5,213 nucleotides of DNA, from positions 1 to 5,213 of the forward strand of contig JAFYAD010000167.1 in NCBI GenBank assembly GCA_017540915.1. The letters are read 5' to 3'. The position numbers and the translations under genes were made by a program. A model generated the notes under the pieces. The model did no database searches. It was not told the DNA's origin and was given only the letters and a program-made list of their open reading frames with translations. Below, piece by piece: positions 1 through 5,213 of the stretch; position 1 is the first letter of the stretch; every line of letters starts with the position of its first letter. The DNA comes from Lachnospiraceae bacterium (GTDB taxonomy: Bacteria; Bacillota_A; Clostridia; Lachnospirales; Lachnospiraceae).

Positions 1-581
1 AGCACTCCTTTTATCTTCGAAGAATATTCCTCCACAGTCTGTTTGCCGGTACATGGAGCCTCGCACATTCCTATGTGATAATACAGGCACTCCCTGCCAT
101 CCATAGGCATATTAGAGCAGTTCCTCACATGGTAGAGCTTCTGCAGAAGGTTTATGGTATCTTTTATGGCGAGAGCGCTGATATACGGACCGAAATATGC
201 GGATCCGTCGTGTTTCATCTCTCTGGTGAAAAGCACTCTGGGGAACTTTTCATTCACCGTGACCTTTATGAAAGGATAGGTCTTGTCGTCTGTCAGCAGG
301 GTATTGTATTTAGGCTTGTGCTGCTTGATAAGGTTGCACTCCAACACCAGGGCTTCCACCTCGGTATCCGTCACGATGTACTCAAAGTAAGCTATCCGGC
401 TCACCATGATATCCTTCCTGATGCCCTCCGAATGGCTGTCCTGGAAATACTGATGCAGGCGATGGCTCAATATTCTGGCCTTTCCCACATATATTATCTC
501 ATCACTCTCATCATGCATCAGATAGACGCCCGGTGAATGAGGTACCTTTGCAAGTTCCTCTTCTATGTTGAATTCTCTCAT
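1..581 (-). CDS. uvrC: UvrABC excinuclease subunit C, N-terminal part (cut by window edge)
   Basis: UvrC is the nuclease of nucleotide excision repair. It joins the UvrB-DNA complex and cuts on both sides of the lesion; the N-terminal GIY-YIG domain makes the 3' cut. I translated 193 codons from ATG 581 to the left edge with no stop. Visible are GVY (18-20) and YVG (31-33) of GIY-YIG, K34, R41, Y45, E81 in EALVLE, and N93 in KPKYN, matching the catalytic positions known for the family. YFGPY lies at 129-133. Four cysteines at 155, 165, 173 and 177 (C-X9-C-X7-C-X3-C) match the Fe-S cluster site reported in UvrC. The UvrB-binding, RNase H-like 5'-nuclease and HhH domains lie outside the window (full UvrC is about 600 residues). 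The start is well fixed, because an in-frame TAG (585-587) lies one codon upstream, but there is no good Shine-Dalgarno; only GGCCGGG precedes it. It follows ftsH by 61 bases and is probably co-transcribed. Confidence 0.96.
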   Translation of the reverse strand, partial: MREFNIEEELAKVPHSPGVYLMHDESDEIIYVGKARILSHRLHQYFQDSHSEGIRKDIMVSRIAYFEYIVTDTEVEALVLECNLIKQHKPKYNTLLTDDKTYPFIKVTVNEKFPRVLFTREMKHDGSAYFGPYISALAIKDTINLLQKLYHVRNCSNMPMDGRECLYYHIGMCEAPCTGKQTVEEYSSKIKGV

Positions 582-601
582 ACGCTATACCCGGCCGTAA
601 G

Positions 602-643
602 GTGATTATCATCACAACTGATCCCGTCACTTTTCGCTGTGAC
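602..643 (-). other. Two small inverted repeats between ftsH and uvrC
   Basis: Read on the mRNA strand, GTCAC (643-639) pairs with GTGAC (630-626) across an 8-base loop; its first G is the last base of the ftsH stop codon. Further down, GTGAT (615-611) pairs with ATCAC (606-602) around a GATA loop. Both stems are only 5 bp and neither is followed by a U tract, so they do not look like intrinsic terminators. They could stabilise or partition the ftsH-uvrC message, or the second could be a protein-binding site. Chance is also possible at this stem length. Confidence 0.3.
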
Positions 644-2667
644 TACTCCTCTCTCATGCCGTCCTCAACAGTCGCCATGTTCTCCTTGTCTGCGTTCTTT
701 AAGGGGATCGCAGGCTTTTTGTCCCCGTCTTTATCTTTTTCCTCAGGCATGGGCAGATTCTTGAGCTTGCAGAATATCTCCATAAACTCTTTTCCGGTTA
801 TGGTCTCATGCTCAAAAAGGTACTCAGAGATCTTGTCCAGAACTTCTCTGTTCTCGGTAAGCATTGAGACTGCCTTATCGTAAGCATCTTTAAGCTTGTC
901 TTTTACAACCTTATCTATCTTGGCAGCCGTCTCATCACCGCAGTTCATAACCGGGGTGCCGTCCAGATACCTGTTCTCGACGGACTCAAGGCTCATCATG
1001 CCGAATTCCTTTGACATTCCGTACTGTGTCACCATGGCTCTCGCTATGCGAGTTGCCATCTCGATATCGTTGGCAGCGCCGCTGGTGATAGAGCCGAAGA
1101 CGATCTCCTCGGCAGCGCGGCCTCCCATATAGGTGATGATCTTTGAATCCAGCTCTTCCTCTGTCTGAAGGAATTTTTCCTCCTCGGGAGTCTGTAATGT
1201 GTAACCTAACGCACCCATTGTACGCGGCACGATGGTGATCTTCTGTACCGGCTCGGAATGCTTCTGCAAAGCGCTGACCATGGCGTGTCCAACCTCATGG
1301 TAAGATACAACCTTCCTCTCATGCTCACTCATGGCTCGGTCTTTCTTTTCCTTGCCGCCTACAGCCACCAGCTCGAATGCCTCAAAAAGATCCGTCTGGT
1401 TTACAAAGCTGCGTCCGCCCTTTACGGCTAAAATTGCCGCCTCATTTATGATATTCGCAAGATCTGATCCCACAAGACCTGCGGAAGCCAGGGCGATAGC
1501 ATCAAGATCCACGGTCTCATCCATCTTCACATCCTTGGAGTGAACCTTCAGAGTATCAAGTCTTCCCTTCATATCAGGCTTATCCACTATGATACGCCTG
1601 TCAAAACGTCCCGGTCTCAAAAGAGCCTTATCCAAAACCTCCGGTCTGTTGGTGGCAGCTAAGATCAGAAGACCCTTTGAAGTATCGAAGCCGTCCATCT
1701 CGGCCAAAAGCTGATTCAGCGTCTGTTCTCTCTCATCGTTACCGCCGCCGTATCTCGAATCACGGCTCTTACCTATGGCGTCGATCTCGTCTATGAATAT
1801 GATACAGGGCGCTGCCTTCTGAGCCTCCTTGAAAAGGTCCCTGACACGGCTTGCACCTACGCCCACGAACATTTCCACGAAGTCGGAGCCTGCCAGAGAA
1901 AAGAAGGGCACTCCGGCCTCACCTGCAACCGCCTTTGCAAGCAGAGTCTTACCTGTTCCGGGAGGACCTACCAGAAGCGCTCCCTTGGGGAGCTTCGCTC
2001 CGATAGCCGTATACTTGCCGGGATTATGAAGGAAATCCACAACCTCCTGCAGTGATTCCTTGGCTTCATCCTGTCCTGCAACATCCTTAAACAGCACACC
2101 CGTCTTTTTCTCCACATAAACCTTTGCGGTGGATTTCCCTACGCCTAAGGCAGAACCGCCCATCTTGCGCATGAGATATCCCAGCAGAAGCCACATGGCG
2201 ACAAGAGGCAGTGCGATGGATGCGATATTGTAGATCCAGCCTGCCGTGCTGTCAGGGATCTCCCTCTTAAACTCCACTCCGCTTTTTTCAAGGCGCTCAG
2301 TGAGAGTTGTGGCATCCTCCATCAAACCTGTGTAGTATTTCATCTCCACCATCAGGTTCTCTGCCTTTTTAGGTATTATGATAAGTTCCGTTGAAGTGAA
2401 CTCCACGCTCTCAACCTGATTTTTTTCAAGCATATCCAAAAACTCGGTATATGCTATCTCCCTGCTGGTCGCACCATCCTGCCATTTTGAAAAAATACTG
2501 GTTATGAGCAAAAACACGAGAGTCACGGCTATAAATATCAGCGCCATCTGACCGTTGTGATTGCCGCCTCCCGGCGCGCCGCCTGAGCCTCTGTTTCCGC
2601 GACCGTTATCGTAACCGTCGTCGCCTAAGCCCATCCCTCCGTTATTGTCCATCCTGTCCATACTCAT
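643..2667 (-). CDS. ftsH: ATP-dependent zinc metalloprotease FtsH
   Basis: FtsH is a hexameric membrane AAA+ protease that pulls membrane and cytosolic proteins into a zinc peptidase chamber. Numbering here is from ATG 2667 (674 residues). In order: a Gly/Asn-rich cytoplasmic tail (about 5-40), membrane segment 1 (41-60), an extracytoplasmic FtsH_ext-type domain (61-143), membrane segment 2 (144-166), and the AAA+ module with Walker A GPPGTGKT (234-241), pore loop FVG (267-269), Walker B IIFIDEID (289-296) and a second region of homology with arginine fingers R351 and R354. The M41 peptidase follows, with HEVGH (457-461) and a probable third zinc ligand D534 in GAANDI. A charged Lys/Glu/Asp tail ends the protein (about 638-674). 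All key residues are present and the length is normal. The frame extends to a GTG at 2715 overlapping the upstream TAG by one base, but no Shine-Dalgarno precedes that GTG. ATG 2667 has a purine-rich GAGAAAGAGAGAA upstream, so I prefer it. Confidence 0.97.
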   Translation of the reverse strand: MSMDRMDNNGGMGLGDDGYDNGRGNRGSGGAPGGGNHNGQMALIFIAVTLVFLLITSIFSKWQDGATSREIAYTEFLDMLEKNQVESVEFTSTELIIIPKKAENLMVEMKYYTGLMEDATTLTERLEKSGVEFKREIPDSTAGWIYNIASIALPLVAMWLLLGYLMRKMGGSALGVGKSTAKVYVEKKTGVLFKDVAGQDEAKESLQEVVDFLHNPGKYTAIGAKLPKGALLVGPPGTGKTLLAKAVAGEAGVPFFSLAGSDFVEMFVGVGASRVRDLFKEAQKAAPCIIFIDEIDAIGKSRDSRYGGGNDEREQTLNQLLAEMDGFDTSKGLLILAATNRPEVLDKALLRPGRFDRRIIVDKPDMKGRLDTLKVHSKDVKMDETVDLDAIALASAGLVGSDLANIINEAAILAVKGGRSFVNQTDLFEAFELVAVGGKEKKDRAMSEHERKVVSYHEVGHAMVSALQKHSEPVQKITIVPRTMGALGYTLQTPEEEKFLQTEEELDSKIITYMGGRAAEEIVFGSITSGAANDIEMATRIARAMVTQYGMSKEFGMMSLESVENRYLDGTPVMNCGDETAAKIDKVVKDKLKDAYDKAVSMLTENREVLDKISEYLFEHETITGKEFMEIFCKLKNLPMPEEKDKDGDKKPAIPLKNADKENMATVEDGMREE

Positions 2668-2675
2668 TAAAACTG

Positions 2676-2688
2676 TTCTCTCTTTCTC
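2676..2688 (-). promoter_or_regulatory. Putative ribosome binding site deciding the ftsH start
   Basis: On the mRNA strand the purine run GAGAAAGAGAGAA ends 8 bases before ATG 2667. It is not a canonical AGGAGG, but it is the only purine-rich tract near any candidate start. The GTG at 2715 is preceded by TACGCCGGCTA, which has no anti-16S complementarity. The ATGs at 2661 and 2652 are less well spaced. This is the main reason for choosing the 674-residue form. Confidence 0.5.
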
Positions 2689-2714
2689 TACTGCTTGATA
2701 CCGGCTGTCAGCCA

Positions 2715-4514
2715 CTAGCCGGCGTACATGATACCGTCAAATAAATCTGTATCCTGCTCTCCGTGAATGAGATGTTCATCCTCACTGTCATAATCCACGC
2801 GATAATAACCATCCCCGTCTTTCACCTTGAATATCATATATTTCTTACCGTCGGTGAGATACGGGATCAGCTGCGTACCCTTGGCGATAGTCGAGGTCTC
2901 TCCGTTGTCTCTGTCGTCGATATCCGAGTAGTATATCACATCTGATATATCTTCTTTGGCAGTAAGACTAACGTTATATTCCTCTCCGGGCAGACCGGAA
3001 TAACTGTTTTTAAGTACCTCTTCATCCACAGCAACGGAAGAACTGATATGGGTCAGTCTGTACTCCCCGTCCTTTGATATGAGCTGACCTGCCCTTCCGA
3101 TCTCACATTCGGTCACGGCTGAGTGTGTTCCCATAATATACACCCTGGTTGTGACGAAAATATGATCAGCAGTCTGATTTGTCATATTGTAGAATGCACC
3201 CGAACTGTTCATATCCAAACTCTTTATCGAATCACCGTTCAGATCGAAAATATTGAGCACATGCCAGTCATTGTCGGAAAGCTCCTCCATATACAGGTAA
3301 TAATCCCCGTTACCGTCCTCTATGATCCAGGAACCGATATACGATGACCAAAGCTGGGTACTGTACGAACTCTCCTTGCCGTTTTTCGCAAGGGTAATGG
3401 TCATATCCGTATAATCAAAATACTCGTACTCTTCGTTGTAATGACGATCCTCCCTCACGCTGAGACTCATATCCTTCTCACCGTCGCCGTCACTGTCGTA
3501 CTCGAAACGATAGCAGGCATCATCGTTATCGTAATCATCCCAGGTCATATAATGGAACAGCCTGTCACTTACGCCACCGCTATATGTGCTGTCTATCAGA
3601 TCTGTACATTCAGCCAGCTTAATCGGCAGATTTACCGGTCCCCCCGCATAGGGCATCAGACTGTATGAATTAAAATAAAAATCTATGGTATCATAGGAAA
3701 TCGTCCACTCTAAGCTGTAATCCTCATCGTAAAACAAGCTGTGTACGGTATCTTTCCATTCATCATAAAAATAATCGGTATTCTCGGTATTTTCAAGCTT
3801 CTCCAAAACCAGCTCGTACAATCCGTCGTAGTCCGTTGCGATATCCTTAAGTTCCAGCAGTTTACCGGTAGCCGTATCAAAGTTACGACCGCTCTTGTAA
3901 CCATAGGGATGAGCACCGCCCATCCAGCTTTCGGTCTCAAACCAATAGCTGAATATAAGGTCATCGCTTCTGACCATTTCCGTATCCTGCAGGGTATACC
4001 AGGGCATCGTCCCCACCAGGTACTCCTGATTCTCTTTGGAAGTCTCGGTAACCGTATCCTCCGTATCCTCCAATGTAGACCGCATCCCGCTCCAGTCCTT
4101 GGTATTCTGTTCCTTAAGAGCAGTCTTCAGCTCATCATAGCCTTCCGACAGCACCCAGGGATATGCGCCGCTAATGTAAGCATATGTATAGCCCTCGCCT
4201 TCTTCGGAATAATAATCATAAAGATTGTCCGTGGTATAGAGTACAGGTGTGCGGACTCCTGTATCTAGAGTCTTCTCAGTATTGTCTTCAACCTTCTCAT
4301 CCGTGCCCGGATCTTCAGTCACCTCTCCACCTGCTTTCTCATCCGGCTCGTCTTCGCTTACAGGCTCCTCAGAAACTGCAGAATCATCAGACACTGCTGC
4401 CACGCCTGTGTTGTCGCTCTGTGTATCCTCCGGAGCTGTCACATCTTTTCCCTTACATCCGCCCAGACAAAGTGCTATGGCAATTCCCAGTACTGCCAAT
4501 CTTTTTGCTCTCAT
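2715..4514 (-). CDS. Large predicted lipoprotein with RsiV/PdaC-like (DUF4163/DUF3298-type) domain
   Basis: The specific function is unknown. The 599-residue product begins with a basic n-region (MRAKR), a hydrophobic stretch and LGGC with C20 as the probable lipidated cysteine, so it should be anchored on the outer face of the membrane. The glycine at -2 makes the lipobox slightly relaxed. Residues 21-90 are an acidic, Ser/Thr/Glu/Asp-rich low-complexity linker. Residues about 107-300 resemble the extracellular domain shared by anti-sigma factor RsiV and deacetylase PdaC: WMGGAHPYGY (197-206), NFDTATGKLLELKDI (211-225) and DFYFNSYSLMPYAGGP (278-293). There is no anti-sigma or catalytic deacetylase domain. 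The rest is Tyr/Asp-rich with acidic loops DSDGDGEKD (340-348), DGNGD (400-404), DLNGD (424-428) and DGDG (566-569), possibly calcium-binding, and ends in FDGIMYAG. It starts 45 bases after uvrA with a strong AGGAG, and ends 47 bases before the preferred ftsH ATG. The domain match is by eye; envelope sensing or ligand binding is inference. Confidence 0.85.
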   Translation of the reverse strand: MRAKRLAVLGIAIALCLGGCKGKDVTAPEDTQSDNTGVAAVSDDSAVSEEPVSEDEPDEKAGGEVTEDPGTDEKVEDNTEKTLDTGVRTPVLYTTDNLYDYYSEEGEGYTYAYISGAYPWVLSEGYDELKTALKEQNTKDWSGMRSTLEDTEDTVTETSKENQEYLVGTMPWYTLQDTEMVRSDDLIFSYWFETESWMGGAHPYGYKSGRNFDTATGKLLELKDIATDYDGLYELVLEKLENTENTDYFYDEWKDTVHSLFYDEDYSLEWTISYDTIDFYFNSYSLMPYAGGPVNLPIKLAECTDLIDSTYSGGVSDRLFHYMTWDDYDNDDACYRFEYDSDGDGEKDMSLSVREDRHYNEEYEYFDYTDMTITLAKNGKESSYSTQLWSSYIGSWIIEDGNGDYYLYMEELSDNDWHVLNIFDLNGDSIKSLDMNSSGAFYNMTNQTADHIFVTTRVYIMGTHSAVTECEIGRAGQLISKDGEYRLTHISSSVAVDEEVLKNSYSGLPGEEYNVSLTAKEDISDVIYYSDIDDRDNGETSTIAKGTQLIPYLTDGKKYMIFKVKDGDGYYRVDYDSEDEHLIHGEQDTDLFDGIMYAG

Positions 4515-4520
4515 TTTGTA

Positions 4521-4525
4521 CTCCT
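4521..4525 (-). promoter_or_regulatory. Shine-Dalgarno of the lipoprotein gene
   Basis: AGGAG on the mRNA strand lies 6 bases before ATG 4514. It is the best ribosome binding site in the window and fixes this start. Together with the signal peptide beginning exactly at this Met, it leaves little doubt about the N-terminus. Confidence 0.85.
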
Positions 4526-4559
4526 GTTCAAGTGTTTTATTGTATATTGTCCCTGATAT

Positions 4560-5213
4560 TTACTTCAGGTATTTTTTCAGGTATTGACCTGTATATGACT
4601 TTTTGACCTTACAGATCTCCTCCGGTGTTCCGCAGGCTACCACCGTACCGCCTCCGTCGCCGCCTTCCGGTCCCATATCTATGATGTAATCGGCTGTCTT
4701 TATGACATCCATGTTGTGCTCTATGACTATGACAGTGTTTCCGCCGTCGGAAAGACGTCTCAATATCTCCACCAGCTTGTGCACATCCGCAAAGTGAAGA
4801 CCTGTGGTAGGCTCATCCAGTATATACACAGTCTTTCCGGTAGCCCGTCTCGAAAGCTCCGTCGCCAGCTTTATGCGCTGCGCCTCACCTCCGGAGAGCT
4901 CCGTGGACGGCTGTCCCAGCTTGATATAGCCAAGTCCCACATCATACAGCGTCTGGATCTTGGTCTTAATCTTTGGAATATTGGCAAAAAACTCCAGCGC
5001 CTCATCCACCGTCATGTTCAATACATCATAAATGCTCTTGCCTTTGTACAGGCAGTCTAGCGTATCCCTGTTATATCGTTTTCCCTCGCACACCTCGCAG
5101 GGCACGTACACATCCGGCAGGAAATGCATCTCGATCTTGATAAGACCGTCTCCCTGGCAGGCCTCGCAGCGTCCGCCCTTCACATTGAAAGAAAAACGTC
5201 CCTTTGAATAGCC
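4560..5213 (-). CDS. uvrA: UvrABC excinuclease subunit A, C-terminal part (cut by window edge)
   Basis: UvrA is the dimeric ABC ATPase that finds DNA lesions and loads UvrB in nucleotide excision repair. Only the last 217 residues are present; the frame is open to the right edge, and the GTG at 5183 is an internal valine codon, not a start. Full UvrA is about 940 residues. Counting from the edge, the fragment holds the C-terminal zinc finger C16-X2-C19-X19-C39-X2-C42, the second ABC signature LSGGEAQR (106-113), Walker [13 protein letters not shown] (129-140, with D133 and E134) and the H-loop histidine H166 in VIEHNMD. It ends at TAA 4560-4562 after QYLKKYLK. Nothing is missing or unusual in what is visible. 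It is the most upstream gene of the block; no terminator is seen in the 45 bases after it, so read-through into the lipoprotein gene is likely. Confidence 0.98.
   Translation of the reverse strand, partial: GYSKGRFSFNVKGGRCEACQGDGLIKIEMHFLPDVYVPCEVCEGKRYNRDTLDCLYKGKSIYDVLNMTVDEALEFFANIPKIKTKIQTLYDVGLGYIKLGQPSTELSGGEAQRIKLATELSRRATGKTVYILDEPTTGLHFADVHKLVEILRRLSDGGNTVIVIEHNMDVIKTADYIIDMGPEGGDGGGTVVACGTPEEICKVKKSYTGQYLKKYLK

Noticed and set aside
75..536. Plus-strand open frame of 153 codons
   Set aside because: It is the complement of the uvrC coding sequence, whose minus-strand translation matches UvrC throughout; the plus-strand product resembles nothing.
3710..3964. Minus-strand 84-codon frame inside the lipoprotein gene
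   Set aside because: It is an out-of-frame shadow within the conserved RsiV-like region, with no own ribosome site.
4245..4454. Low-complexity acidic stretch in the lipoprotein as a possible frameshifted or foreign segment
   Set aside because: The frame is open and continuous, and a Ser/Thr/Asp/Glu-rich linker after the lipidated cysteine is common in Gram-positive lipoproteins.
4515..4559. Possible -10 box (TACAAT on the mRNA strand, about 4540-4545) for a promoter before the lipoprotein gene
   Set aside because: The bases 17-18 upstream match a -35 box poorly (CTGAAG, half match), and AT-rich gaps give such -10 matches by chance.
4560..4592. Near-tandem ATACCTGAA repeat at the end of uvrA
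   Set aside because: It simply encodes the YLKKYLK C-terminus; two short copies in coding sequence do not support a regulatory repeat.
3741..4606. Overlapping plus-strand open frames (up to 175 codons) opposite the lipoprotein gene
   Set aside because: They overlap each other and the well-supported lipoprotein gene with its signal peptide and AGGAG site; no sensible domain, ribosome site or start is seen.

Overview
The window is a compact block of four protein genes, all on the minus strand. In transcription order they are: the 3' end of uvrA (4560-5213, cut by the right edge), a large predicted lipoprotein with an RsiV/PdaC-like domain (2715-4514), ftsH (643-2667, or to 2715 if a GTG start is used), and the 5' part of uvrC (1-581, cut by the left edge). 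The gaps are 45, 47 and 61 bases. None holds a recognisable intrinsic terminator, so the block looks like one transcription unit. No stretch over 300 bases lacks a gene. I see no RNA gene, CRISPR array, insertion sequence or convincing long repeat.

The organism is most likely a Gram-positive (Firmicutes/Bacillota) anaerobe of the Clostridia, probably Lachnospiraceae-like. The grounds are a Gly/Asn-rich cytoplasmic tail ahead of the first FtsH membrane segment, a surface lipoprotein with an acidic linker and a DUF3298-type domain, and uvrA, ftsH and uvrC lying together. The lineage call is inference from protein style; no marker gene is present.

Functionally, UvrA and UvrC are the damage-recognition ATPase and the dual-incision nuclease of nucleotide excision repair. 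Between them lie two envelope proteins: FtsH, the membrane-anchored AAA+ zinc protease, and, immediately upstream, a lipoprotein that should sit on the outer face of the same membrane. The unusual part is this lipoprotein-FtsH pair. The lipoprotein carries a fold known from anti-sigma factor RsiV (lysozyme binding) and from peptidoglycan deacetylase PdaC, followed by acidic DxDxDG loops and a distinctive C-terminal segment. A functional link to FtsH is a hypothesis resting only on gene order and topology. Nothing here is a clearly new system; the lipoprotein is the least explained element.
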